From contig NZ_AKWY02000034.1 of assembly GCF_000306255.2 (NCBI RefSeq), forward strand, positions 124,001 to 188,000: DNA of 64,000 bases, written 5' to 3'. This DNA is from Leptospira noguchii serovar Panama str. CZ214 (GTDB lineage Bacteria; Spirochaetota; Leptospiria; Leptospirales; Leptospiraceae). This document shows positions 1 through 15,851 of the stretch, in pieces. Below the pieces are notes generated by a model, which saw only the letters and a list, made by a program, of their open reading frames with translations, was not told where the DNA came from and searched no databases. A program made the position numbers and the translations under genes. Each line of letters opens with the position of its first letter. The stretch's first letter is position 1.

Positions 1-1450
<1,450 letters not shown>

Positions 1451-1459
1451 TCTTCTTCT

Positions 1460-2353
<894 letters not shown>

Positions 2354-2361
2354 ACGGAAAT

Positions 2362-2626
<265 letters not shown>

Positions 2627-2627
<1 letters not shown>

Positions 2628-3498
2628 TGCGATTTTGGATTAAGTTATTTTGGGTCCTTGTTTTTGGGGCCCTAACGGTTCTTATTTATCTTTGTATTCA
2701 TACTCTTAAAGAAAGAGAGTCGCTTCTTGTACTGGACGGTTCTGAAGAATTATTAGATTATACTTCTGGGCCCGGTTATGTGTTCGAATGGAAAACGATT
2801 TTTCCCTGGAAATATACAGTAGTTCGTTTTCCCATCTTTTCTAAAATTTCCAATGTAGTCTTGAACATAGATCTTTCTTCTGGAATGTTTCCCGAAAATT
2901 CTCCGGAAGGAAAAATCAAAATTTCTCTCGAAGTTAGATATTCTTTGTACCCAAACAGGGCTTTTGAGTTTTTGGAAGCCGCCGGAATCGGACAAGAAAA
3001 GATAGATTCTTATATTAGAAAAATAGTATATTCTATTGTTCGTAAGAAGGTAGAAGAGTTTTTAGCAAATCCGAACACCCTCAAAACTAATTTAGACAAT
3101 TATCTAAGGACGAAATTTTCCTCGGAGTTACTTTCCGAGGAAAAAACATTCCAGAATTTGAATCTAAGAATTTTAGATTTACAGGTTCCGGAACCTGCAC
3201 TCATCACAGGTGTGTACAGAAATCAAAATCTGATTCTTCAAAAAAAATTAGATCTTACAACTGCCCTAGGAAAAGCGGAGGCTTTTAAGATTGAGGAAGA
3301 CGCAAAAATTTCTTCGCTTCTTAGACGTTTAGAAAAGACCAAGGATTTTATAACTAAAAATCCGGATATGAAAGAGTTTCTTCTTTATGAAAGTTTATCT
3401 GACAATGTAGAAGTGATTTTGCTTCCTTCGGAGATGATCTTAGGAGAAGTTCCGTCCTCTAAAAAGAAAAAGAACCCTAAAAAACCCAAAGAGGTAGA

Positions 3499-3502
<4 letters not shown>
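2627..3502 (+). CDS. SPFH/band 7-like membrane-anchored protein
   Basis: A 291-residue protein with one N-terminal membrane span (residues about 5-25) and a large non-cytoplasmic-type domain. The pattern of an ESLLVLDG strand, a [14 protein letters not shown] turn, an [15 protein letters not shown] segment and later long helices ending in a lysine-rich tail resembles SPFH proteins such as HflK/HflC. The similarity is moderate and I cannot name a subfamily. The start overlaps the hfq stop, and its own stop overlaps the manC start as ATGA, so three genes appear translationally coupled. HflK/HflC genes lie next to hfq in many bacteria, which supports the SPFH reading. A general membrane scaffold role is inference. 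Confidence 0.6.
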
Positions 3503-4564
<1,062 letters not shown>

Positions 4565-4595
4565 TTGACAGGAAGGAAAATCTAAGGAGTTCTTA

Positions 4596-4688
<93 letters not shown>

Positions 4689-4703
4689 TCCGTAGATTTT
4701 TCT

Positions 4704-4721
4704 CCGGGACGAAAATCCCGG
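4704..4721 (+). terminator. GC-rich hairpin after basic peptide gene
   Basis: CCGGGA at 4704-4709 pairs exactly with TCCCGG at 4716-4721 around a six-base loop, 15 bases after the stop codon. No clear T-run follows, so it is either a weak terminator or a stabilising 3' hairpin. Confidence 0.4.
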
Positions 4722-4782
4722 AATCAAACTAGAGATATTTTAAGACCGTTAAGCCCATTTTTATTTTTACCGATAAATAGGT

Positions 4783-5523
<741 letters not shown>

Positions 5524-5528
5524 AAATC

Positions 5529-5982
5529 ATGTCATCGGAAATAGACCACCAATACATTTTGTTTAGCTTGGGAGACGAAGAATATGCGATTCCTATTTCC
5601 TTAGTAGACGAGATCATTAAAATTCACAATTTAATCCGAATTCCAAAAGCAAAAACTTATTTTGCGGGAATTATGGATATACGTGGTAAAGTGGTCAAGA
5701 TGGTAGATCTGGCGGTTAAACTTACGGTTCCTAGAGAAGGGGAAATAACTTATGATCGTGCGATCGTGGTCAAGGTAAGTGGGCAATCTGTAGGAATTAT
5801 TGTAGACAAGGTAGCTAACGTGGTTCTATTTCCGCCAGATTCCATCAATCCTCCTCCACCTTCCGTAAAAGGGATTTCCGGAAGATATATTACAGGTATC
5901 GGAAAGAAAGACGATCGATTTATTATCATCATAGACGTGGAAAAGATTTTAGGAACGGAAGAATTAACCGAATTGGGAAACA

Positions 5983-5993
<11 letters not shown>
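5529..5993 (+). CDS. cheW: Chemotaxis adaptor protein CheW
   Basis: CheW links methyl-accepting chemotaxis proteins to the CheA kinase at the membrane. The 154 residues cover one CheW domain: [25 protein letters not shown] at the N-terminus, [25 protein letters not shown] near residues 37-61, and [16 protein letters not shown] in the second subdomain. Motile Leptospira carry several cheW copies; no cheA or receptor gene is adjacent here. The stop overlaps the following gene by 11 bases, so the two are likely co-translated. Confidence 0.93.
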
Positions 5994-7950
<1,957 letters not shown>

Positions 7951-7975
7951 AAGTAGTAGTTTCTACATTTTAAAA

Positions 7976-8485
7976 TTACTTCATTGCTTTTTCTATATCG
8001 TCATTAGATGGATCTTCTACGTAAGGAGTTCGTATAGATCGGACTAAAAACTCAACCTCATCGATTACATCTCCTTCATAAGCAACTTTGAGAAGATATT
8101 TTCCGGGACTGAGTCCTTGAAAAGATCCCTCGATCGTTTGAGAAATTGGATTTGGTCTTTTGCGAAGAACGTCCATTTCGTTATATCCAAGTTGAAATTT
8201 ACTTAAACTCACGTAGGTTTCTGCAGATTCGGAAACGGATCTAGAAAATCGGTAGATATAATAGATCGTCTTGTCGTCCGGAAAAATCAAATTGTGTCTT
8301 GTAACCGTATATTCTCCTACGGTCATAATTTTTTTTTCAATGATATTGAATTTTTCCTCGTCGAGTAACGCCCAACCAAATTCTCCAGTAGGCTTAAAAC
8401 AAGTCGAGATAACACTAAAAGCCAAAGAGAAAAAAAAGATCTTAAAAAAAACAGTCAACTTTTGAAAGGCTGGGACCGTTTTCAT
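7976..8485 (-). CDS. Putative lipoprotein, hypothetical
   Basis: A 169-residue protein starting MKTVPAFQKLTVFFKIFFFSLAF, with a signal peptide and a cysteine at residue 29 in an ISTC context that could serve as a spirochaete-type lipobox. The mature part is beta-rich, for example GEYTVTRHNLIFPDDKTIYYIYRF and FQGLSPGKYLLKVAYEGD, like a small Ig-like or surface domain. I chose the ATG at 8485, not the farther upstream start, because it overlaps the stop of the preceding small gene as ATGA. It ends 26 bases from the convergent TPR-like gene. Confidence 0.65.
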   Translation of the reverse strand: MKTVPAFQKLTVFFKIFFFSLAFSVISTCFKPTGEFGWALLDEEKFNIIEKKIMTVGEYTVTRHNLIFPDDKTIYYIYRFSRSVSESAETYVSLSKFQLGYNEMDVLRKRPNPISQTIEGSFQGLSPGKYLLKVAYEGDVIDEVEFLVRSIRTPYVEDPSNDDIEKAMK

Positions 8486-8673
8486 TTTTCTTTTAAGGAC
8501 GTTGAATCGATTACACGAGCTTGTTTGGAAATGTCTTTTTCCTTTGGAGTTTGGTATACGTTTGTGTAAAACGTTTTCCAATGAGAATTGGTTTGTTGTG
8601 TAGTAGATATAAAAAAACGGGAAAGAAAACGATACACCAGATAGGTCATCAATAGAAAAAGAATGAATTTCAT
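8482..8673 (-). CDS. Small single-span membrane protein
   Basis: Sixty-three residues starting MKFILFLLMTYLVYRFLSRFF, one membrane span followed by a polar 40-residue tail. It resembles small membrane proteins that several phyla carry in lipoprotein operons, but I cannot name a family. The ATGA overlap with the downstream putative lipoprotein gene shows that the two form an operon. Confidence 0.55.
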   Translation of the reverse strand: MKFILFLLMTYLVYRFLSRFFISTTQQTNSHWKTFYTNVYQTPKEKDISKQARVIDSTSLKEK

Positions 8674-8879
8674 AACGTTACAATTTTTATAGGTCGAATT
8701 TTCTTTTTACAAAATAGAAAATTCAAGATTTTTTAATCTATTTCTAATTTGACTCGGGTATTGTTTATTGCAATCGGAAAAAAGTAAAAATTGATAAGAG
8801 TTTTTATATTTCCGAAAAGTTTGATTATCGTTTTATACATTTTATGTTCTAAAACTTTATTTTAAACTGGTTATAGATT

Positions 8880-9320
8880 TTAGATAAATCCGTTTTCACT
8901 GTACATATATTGTTTAAGATTTTTATTTTCTTCTTCTGTTTTTTCGATCTTCGCTTTGACCGCATCTCCGATCGAAATGATTCCGATCAAAATATCGTTT
9001 TCTAAGATCGGCATATGACGAATCCTTTTTTTGAGCATAATAGAAAGAAGTTCATCTACGTCGTCTTCTGGAGTCATGGTAGTGATGGAAGTTGTCATTA
9101 CTTCTGAAACCGATTTTTTAAAAAAATCAAGACCTAGTTCTGCCGAAAGATGAAGTACATCTCTTTCCGTAAAAATCCCTTTGAGTTTTCCTTCTCCTAA
9201 AATGATCACCGATCCAATATCATATTTGGTCATAAATTTGACTGCATCCATTACCAAAGTTTCCGGTTCTACTGATAATACCTTTCTATCTTTTTTTGCT
9301 AGGATTTGTTTTATATACAT
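8880..9320 (-). CDS. Tandem CBS-domain protein
   Basis: A 146-residue protein made of two CBS motifs, which usually bind adenosine nucleotides and act as energy or second-messenger sensors. The first spans about residues 5-60 (LVMDAVKFMTKYDIGSVIIL..LKGIFTERDVL). The second is residues 70-126 (SEVMTTSITTMTPEDDVDEL..RHMPILENDILIGIISIGDAV). A short charged helix ends the protein. No effector domain is fused. It is divergent from the receiver-kinase gene across about 390 bases. The family is certain, the partner unknown. Confidence 0.9.
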   Translation of the reverse strand: MYIKQILAKKDRKVLSVEPETLVMDAVKFMTKYDIGSVIILGEGKLKGIFTERDVLHLSAELGLDFFKKSVSEVMTTSITTMTPEDDVDELLSIMLKKRIRHMPILENDILIGIISIGDAVKAKIEKTEEENKNLKQYMYSENGFI

Positions 9321-9711
9321 TACCTTCTCCGTTTTGGTTGTGATCGATTCTATTTAGATTGTTTCTCAAGGAACGAAAACGAAATGCCTTGTAAAGAATT
9401 CACGTTTTATTTTCTCATTTTATGAATTAAATTTATAAAATGTCTATAAACTACCTATTTACTTGTTTTGTCCAAAACTAAAATCCGATTGGATTGTGTT
9501 TCTTTGTTCTACAAAGGGTCTTTGATCTTAGGTCTTGATCGCAAGATATATCCTAATGGCTTTAGGAATAGGGTTCAAGAATTTTTCTAAACGATAACTT
9601 AATATCTTTTGAATTCAAGACTTGTTCGAGTAGAATTATAGAATCTAGATGAAAAAAGGTTTTCAATTCAGATAGAATCTAATCTTTCTTGCCAAAGGTT
9701 TACTACTAAGA
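9321..9711. other. Divergent intergenic region, no gene seen
   Basis: An AT-rich gap between the CBS-domain gene and the receiver-kinase gene, reading in opposite directions. It should hold both promoters, but I cannot pick out a consensus pair with confidence. No repeat of the families found elsewhere in the window is evident here. Confidence 0.4.
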
Positions 9712-11166
9712 ATGAATTTTACCAATCCATCGATCCTAATTGTAGACGACGAATGGCTGATTGCTTTTAATCTCCAGCTTTCTCTTCAAAAGTTAGGATA
9801 TAAAATTGCCGGCACTGCGAGGACGGCAGACGAAGCTTTGGAAATGGCCGAACGAACAAATCCGGATTTGATTCTGATGGATATTCGTATTGAAGGTGAA
9901 TTGGACGGAATTCAAGCCGCAGAAAAAATACAAAAAAAAATGGACATTCCAGTTATATTTATGACTGCGTTTGCAGACGAAGAAACCTTCAATCGAGCCG
10001 TAAACAAGGCTTCTTTATTTGGATACATTTCGAAACCTTTTCAGCCTACGTCTCTTAAAAACTCTATTGAAATTGCACTCAAACAACAAAAGAGGTTTGG
10101 AAAGGCGAGGGAGGAAGGAAAGGAATTTAAGGATGTAATTCAAAACATCGGTGAAGGCGCGATATCTCTGGACCGAGAAGGAAAAATTTTATTTATGAAT
10201 CGAACCGCAGAGTATCTTACCGGTTGGTCACTTGCCGAAGTTCAGGGAGAATATGGGGAAAAGGTTTTAAGATTTTCCACGAACAATGGAGAGAGTATTC
10301 GTGCGATACAATCCGATCATTTGAGATACATTCCGTCTTTGTTGACCCGTAATGATGGAAGTAGGGTTCAGGTAGCCTTTCGTGTTTCTGCAGTTAGAGA
10401 CGAGAAAGGATATATCGTGGGTTCTATTATTATGCTTTCTGAAATTGCGGCTCTTTCTATTTCCGAAAAAGAAAAATCTGAAATGGAAAAAATCATTCAA
10501 TCCGAAAGAAGATTAGAATCCATCCAAAAACTTGCGGCAGGTTTAGCGCATGAAATTAATAATCCTCTGATGGGAATTATTAATTACGGACATGTCATTC
10601 AAAATCATAAGGGCGGAGACGCGGAAACTAAAAATTATGCCCGGCTTATCATTGAACAAGGTGAAAGGATTGCGGCGATCATTCGCAATTTGGTTTTATT
10701 TTCCAAAAAAGATCCCGAACAACCCGTACGATGTAACCTAAAACAACTCGTTAACTCTGTCGAAAATATGATCATAGAAATGTTAAAAGCACAGGAAATT
10801 CGATTAGAAATTCAAATTCCGGAGAATTTGGAAATTTCAATTCGTCCGAATCAAATTCGTGAAGTTCTTTATAATATTCTATATTACTATTCCGAAAATC
10901 AAAAAAAGGCTTTGATTCATTTGAGGGCCGCTTTGGATTCTACAGATCCTTCTTATCTTAAAATTTTAATTTCTGGAAAGCTAAATCTAGATTTAAATCT
11001 GAGCGAAGAAAGTAGATTTGAACCCTTTGAAAATTTTCGTTCGAACGATTCTCGGATTGGCATGGGACTTTCAGTCTGTTATGGAATTCTTCAAGCGAAT
11101 CGAGGACAACTACTTCTTAAAAAATCAGAATCTGGTTGGGACTTTATCATTCAACTTCCCGTTTAA
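9712..11166 (+). CDS. Receiver-PAS-histidine kinase with degenerate ATPase domain
   Basis: A 484-residue soluble signalling protein. Residues 7-120 are a response-regulator receiver with acidic pair D12-D13, phosphoacceptor D57 in LILMDIR and the conserved Lys in GYISKPF. A PAS domain follows at about 135-250 (FKDVIQNIGEGAISLDREGKIL). A HisKA helix has its phospho-accepting histidine at residue 280 in LAAGLAHEINNPL. The HATPase domain keeps an N-box-like EVLYNIL and a GMGLSVCYGI motif, but the usual DxGxG G1 box is not visible. There is no membrane span, so it probably relays a cytosolic or upstream phospho-signal. The N-terminal receiver makes it a hybrid kinase in reversed order. Confidence 0.88.
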   Translation: MNFTNPSILIVDDEWLIAFNLQLSLQKLGYKIAGTARTADEALEMAERTNPDLILMDIRIEGELDGIQAAEKIQKKMDIPVIFMTAFADEETFNRAVNKASLFGYISKPFQPTSLKNSIEIALKQQKRFGKAREEGKEFKDVIQNIGEGAISLDREGKILFMNRTAEYLTGWSLAEVQGEYGEKVLRFSTNNGESIRAIQSDHLRYIPSLLTRNDGSRVQVAFRVSAVRDEKGYIVGSIIMLSEIAALSISEKEKSEMEKIIQSERRLESIQKLAAGLAHEINNPLMGIINYGHVIQNHKGGDAETKNYARLIIEQGERIAAIIRNLVLFSKKDPEQPVRCNLKQLVNSVENMIIEMLKAQEIRLEIQIPENLEISIRPNQIREVLYNILYYYSENQKKALIHLRAALDSTDPSYLKILISGKLNLDLNLSEESRFEPFENFRSNDSRIGMGLSVCYGILQANRGQLLLKKSESGWDFIIQLPV

Positions 11167-12004
11167 ATATAGAATCTGTCTCGAAATCTATCGAACGTCC
11201 CTTAGGAAGTGAGATTGAGTTTTACAAAAATGTGTGAACTCACAGAACAATAAAAAAGGCAATTCAAAATCGGTCAGATAGGTAACAAATCTATAAATTC
11301 TCCAAAGAAACGTAACTTGTAGGAACTACCACAATTTCTAAAGAATAGTTTTTTTTGATTTAGGTCCCTGCTTTTAAAATTGCACTGCGAAATCTTAATT
11401 TTATAATAGTTCCCACAAAGTTAAGTCATTCTAAATATTCATTTTTCGATGTTAGAAGTTCCCACATTTTCAAAATGAGTTGATGAGATCTTGATTTGTA
11501 ATGTTCGGTTAGTAGAAACAAAACATTTTAGGCATTAGAAATAGTAAAATTTAAAACAGAATTTTATTCGGCTGCGAGCGGGCATATTGAGTTATGATAT
11601 ATAAGTATTTTTATTTATTCAAATAATATTATATATTTTTAAGAAATTTTATTTAAATCTAAAGTTCCTTTTTATGCGGAAGAATCAAATTGAAGTAGTT
11701 TGCTCATCGCCACTTTCAAAAAATCTATTATTGAAGTTTAAACTATTATTGGATACTCTAATATATTAAGATGAGTAATACGATTTGGAGTTTCGAGACT
11801 TGATTTCGTTTTTTCTAAACCACCGCTATTGATTTTCATTTCATTTTTGTGGAAGAAAAAATCAAAGTATTTCAAACAGATACAAGTTGAAAGTCCTGAA
11901 AATTGGATAGGGTTGCGCAAATGTACAACCCAAAAATGATGGAAAAACCAGGTGGAGTAAAAAAAACTGTATCCAACATTCAAATCGAGCAAAGGAACTT
12001 AGGA
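11167..12004. other. Long repeat-containing intergenic region
   Basis: About 840 bases between the receiver-kinase gene and fbaB. It contains several copies, on either strand, of a degenerate motif built on GTGGGAACT or its complement AGTTCCCAC, for example near 11312-11330 (GTAGGAACTACCACA), 11411-11420 and 11459-11466. The same motif fills the gaps near 20.3, 21.3, 33.8-34.3 and 35.7-36.0 kb. The last 300 bases before fbaB are very AT-rich and presumably carry its promoter. An in-frame TTG at 11903 would extend fbaB but has no supporting ribosome site. Confidence 0.5.
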
Positions 12005-13060
<1,056 letters not shown>

Positions 13061-13075
13061 AAATCAAAATTAAAT

Positions 13076-13110
13076 AAAAACCTCTTTGGAAAAAGAGGTT
13101 TTTATTTTGT
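13076..13110 (+). terminator. Intrinsic terminator after fbaB
   Basis: AAAAACCTCTTT at 13076-13087 pairs perfectly with AAAGAGGTTTTT at 13092-13103 around a four-base loop and runs into a T-rich tail, 15 bases past the fbaB stop. The A-run on the other side means it could also work on the minus strand. Confidence 0.9.
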
Positions 13111-13436
13111 ATCAGTTTTCTTTTTTATCACTCTTTCCTATAGAAATAAATACCTAAATGAATGTTTGTTTCTAATCACTTTCAAAATTACTCATATTTG
13201 ATTTTATGTTTAGTTGCTACAACATGGTATTCAGAATGAACACTAAATTTTTATAAACATGTATTCGTTCCTATATTTTATTTTTACAGAGAAATCAGAT
13301 TTTATAAAATGAATCTCTTCTATTGAATTTACTTAATGATTAGAATAATTCTAGTTTTGACAAGAATTGGTTTTTGGAATCTAAAATAACGGTACTCTGT
13401 TATATAGCTCAGTAGCTAACGTTGATTTGGTGTAAA

Positions 13437-13500
13437 AAATCAGGGCGAATCCGGCTGCCGTAGGCAAGCCGGACTGGGCTCTCAGCTCTGGTCAAGTTAT
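13437..13500. repeat. Dispersed repeat fragment with GC-rich hairpin
   Basis: The segment GGGCGAATCCGGCTGCC...GGCAAGCCGG..GGGCTCTCAGCTCTGG is shared, in either orientation, with the regions near 20630-20682 and 40442-40495. It contains a CCGGCTxxC/GxxxGCCGG hairpin. It stands out by its GC content against an AT-rich background and marks a family of rearranged intergenic elements. Confidence 0.6.
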
Positions 13501-13554
13501 TGTGAAATTCCAGAATCAGATTCAATTTTATAAAATACCAATAATGCGACCTGT

Positions 13555-13838
13555 CGAACGACCCATAGGGAGTGAGACGCTGAGTTATTTCGAACGACCC
13601 ATAGGGAGTGAGACGCTGAGTTATTTCGAACGACCCATAGGGAGTGAGACGCTGAGTTATTTCGAACGACCCATAGGGAGTGAGACGCTGAGTTATTTCG
13701 AACGACCCATAGGGAGTGAGACGCTGAGTTATTTCGAACGACCCATAGGGAGTGAGACGCTGAGTTATTTCGAACGACCCATAGGGAGTGAGACGCTGAG
13801 TTATTTCGAACGACCCATAGGGAGTGAGACGCTGAGTT
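13555..13838. repeat. 36-bp tandem repeat (minisatellite), about 7.9 copies
   Basis: Seven complete and one 32-base partial copy of a 36-bp unit, beginning CGAACGACCCATAGGGAGTG and ending GCTGAGTTATTT, with no visible sequence difference between copies. Because 36 is divisible by three, both strands read open, giving for example a 12-residue ERPIGSETLSYF repeat. There are no unique spacers, so it is not a CRISPR. Such perfect arrays usually vary in copy number between strains, and Leptospira typing schemes use loci like this. Which named locus it is, if any, I cannot say. Confidence 0.95.
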
Positions 13839-14035
13839 CAGGAAAGCGTTGTGCTTTAGTTCATTCATCGATCCCTTTCGCATTAATTACACCTAATCTA
13901 TGTTTAATGAAGTTTTTTAGTATAAATTTAAGTAATCAATTTTATAGGGATGAGGTAGTATTTAATTCTAACAAAAAATTAAACGTGGAAACTTTTAGAA
14001 ATAGAACAAAAATTTGAAACTTCGGATTATCAATT

Positions 14036-15610
14036 TTAAATTACTCTAGAATATTCGGATAACTCTCTTTTCCAAACCTGAGTACCACAGTAGTGATCTC
14101 CTTCCGGGCAATAAGGTTTGACTTCCCCTTGTAAACGAATCCAACAAGGTGCTTTGATCCATTTTGCTATTTGAGGATGGACTTTCATTACATCTGTCAG
14201 TTCGTCTACAGAAGCTTGAAAGATTTCTTCCTGAGCATTATAACAGGTTCTAGATCTCCATTTATGATGGAGATTGAGTAAGTCCCCACTTTCGTAAAAA
14301 CGAATTGGAAAACTATTTGGTAAAAGATACGTTCCGTGTTCAGGAGAACCTCCCGCTTCTAAAAAACGATTTAGTTTTTCAAAAATTTCTTTATGAACTA
14401 GGTCGTATTTTTCTTTGAGCTCAGGATATTTTTGAACTATAAATGGTGTTATATAATCAGGAACACCTGCATATTGAGACATTAGAACAGGTCTTCCGCC
14501 AGGAACCATTCTATGTCTTTGATCTTGGCTGTCCGCTGTATGTGAGATTCTTTTTTGAAAAGAATATTGAACGTTAAAAAGTGCCCTTGTAATCGGACTC
14601 ATTGAACTTTCGTTGAGAGTGGAAGTAAGATGTTTGTTTTTTGCGGGATTTAAAACCAGATCAATTGCGTCTTGATCATTCAAAATTGATTTAGGAATTC
14701 CTAATATAGAACGAACCGATTGGGCCAAAATTTCTGGACCGTTAGAAGAATGAGAGACTAGTTTGGAATACCTTCCTACTAATTCAGAATCAAATTCTTT
14801 TACAAAAGTAGAAGCGGTTTCTGGATGAAATTCTCTTTTACCATTTCCGAACATTGACTCGAAGTAACGATATTCTGTGGTTTCTTCTAGAGGAATTGGA
14901 TCATCCATTTCGTCCGCGTATAAAGGATCAATTGCTCGAACTTGATGGATCATTTCAGTAACAACTGATCTTTGTTCGTTCGGAACGTCGTAGGAATTCA
15001 TTAATCTATAGTAACGATGTAGAGTAAGTCCGTTAACGGAATGATAGAGATATGTAAATGTTCCTAGAGGTAGCAGATAACGTGCTACCTCTAAACATTT
15101 TTTTTTAATTGGAGTTTGCCATTTGTCCGGATAATTGGCGCGAGCTTTATAGATCTGAAAATATTCTTCTTGGATAAAAGGATGTAGTGCTTCCGTGTAA
15201 GAAAAGTAAGACTGGCTCGCAAAGTCTACGGCGTCTAAATAAAGTTCTAAAAGTTTTCCGTTTAGTTCGGGGGGAATGTAGTAATTTTCTTTTTTTACTT
15301 CTACATATCTTTGAGAAACTTGTTCGGAATTATAAAATGGATGCGAATGTAAAAAGGACCAAACGAATTGCCTGGATACTTTGTCCAAAGTAAATATAAA
15401 CTGTGGATGTTGACGAGTGGTAAGATGTCCCGCTTTTTTAGTAGATTTGGCGACTTTATCTCGGATCTCTATCGATTTTTCCGAGGTGGTCATATCGGAA
15501 GGAAGAAGGATTCCTTTAGAAGAATAACAAGTTCTTGCAGTAGCTATAGATAGATTGAATGGATCTTTACTGTGATCCAGAAGTAAAACGATCGGTTTTT
15601 GGGCTGGCAT
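14036..15610 (-). CDS. thyX: FAD-dependent thymidylate synthase ThyX-like, two tandem ThyX domains
   Basis: ThyX makes dTMP from dUMP using methylene-tetrahydrofolate, NADPH and FAD. Typical ThyX has 220-250 residues; this protein has 524 and appears to be two ThyX-like halves. The N-terminal half has [35 protein letters not shown], resembling the ThyX signature region with S/EQVSQRY. The C-terminal half has [18 protein letters not shown] and [16 protein letters not shown], where QRHR resembles the RHR core. Each half keeps only part of the canonical motif, so the active sites may be built jointly. Transcription is convergent with fbaB. Family 0.8; the exact activity is less sure. Confidence 0.78.
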   Translation of the reverse strand: MPAQKPIVLLLDHSKDPFNLSIATARTCYSSKGILLPSDMTTSEKSIEIRDKVAKSTKKAGHLTTRQHPQFIFTLDKVSRQFVWSFLHSHPFYNSEQVSQRYVEVKKENYYIPPELNGKLLELYLDAVDFASQSYFSYTEALHPFIQEEYFQIYKARANYPDKWQTPIKKKCLEVARYLLPLGTFTYLYHSVNGLTLHRYYRLMNSYDVPNEQRSVVTEMIHQVRAIDPLYADEMDDPIPLEETTEYRYFESMFGNGKREFHPETASTFVKEFDSELVGRYSKLVSHSSNGPEILAQSVRSILGIPKSILNDQDAIDLVLNPAKNKHLTSTLNESSMSPITRALFNVQYSFQKRISHTADSQDQRHRMVPGGRPVLMSQYAGVPDYITPFIVQKYPELKEKYDLVHKEIFEKLNRFLEAGGSPEHGTYLLPNSFPIRFYESGDLLNLHHKWRSRTCYNAQEEIFQASVDELTDVMKVHPQIAKWIKAPCWIRLQGEVKPYCPEGDHYCGTQVWKRELSEYSRVI

Positions 15611-15726
15611 AAAAGTTTTTGGTTGGGACGGCTATGTCCTCTTTCGTCTATCTTGAGGGTGGAAAGTTCGTCGAAAACTCTTTTTTGGAGGATTATTTTA
15701 CAGTGATGCACTCAATATAAACTTTA

Positions 15727-15817
15727 TAGTTGTTGAAAAATTAATTCTCCATCAGTTTCTGTTTTATGGAGATTAAAACAGTTTGTTGATCTGAACTATG
15801 GAATTTTTCAGCAACTC
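15727..15817. mobile_element. MITE-like element, copy A (degenerate)
   Basis: An about 91-bp element whose ends read AGTTGTTGAAAAATTAATT and GGAATTTTTCAGCAACTC, imperfect inverted repeats of the family terminus GAGTTGTTGAAAAATT. TA precedes the left end; the right flank has mutated to TT. It lies between thyX and czcA. It encodes nothing. Other copies are at 33598, 38137, 51839 and 52076. Confidence 0.7.
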
Positions 15818-15851
15818 TTCTATGTAGAGAAATTTTTCTCTACGAGTACTT

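Larger units (their letters stand above)
13061..14035. other. Intergenic region with terminator, dispersed repeat and minisatellite
   Basis: Nearly one kilobase between fbaB and thyX, which converge on it. In order it holds the fbaB terminator, an AT-rich stretch, a fragment of the dispersed GC-hairpin repeat (about 13437-13500), the 36-bp tandem array (13555-13838), and a tail with ATCGATCCCTTTCGC near 13868 that also occurs in the large element at 40.2 kb. Long open frames cross the tandem array on both strands only because its unit length is a multiple of three; I do not call them genes. Confidence 0.6.

Noticed and set aside
11903..12004. N-terminal extension of fbaB from a TTG
   Set aside because: The ATG at 12005 has AAAGGA upstream and gives the length of E. 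coli FbaB.
13402..13425. tRNA-like string TATAGCTCAGTAGCTAACG
   Set aside because: It resembles a tRNA D-arm by chance; no anticodon arm, T-arm or acceptor pairing follows.
13555..13838. CRISPR array
   Set aside because: The copies are contiguous with no unique spacers and no cas genes are near.
13497..14017. Long open frames on both strands through the tandem array
   Set aside because: They exist only because the repeat unit is 36 bases; there is no ribosome site and the predicted proteins are simple repeats.
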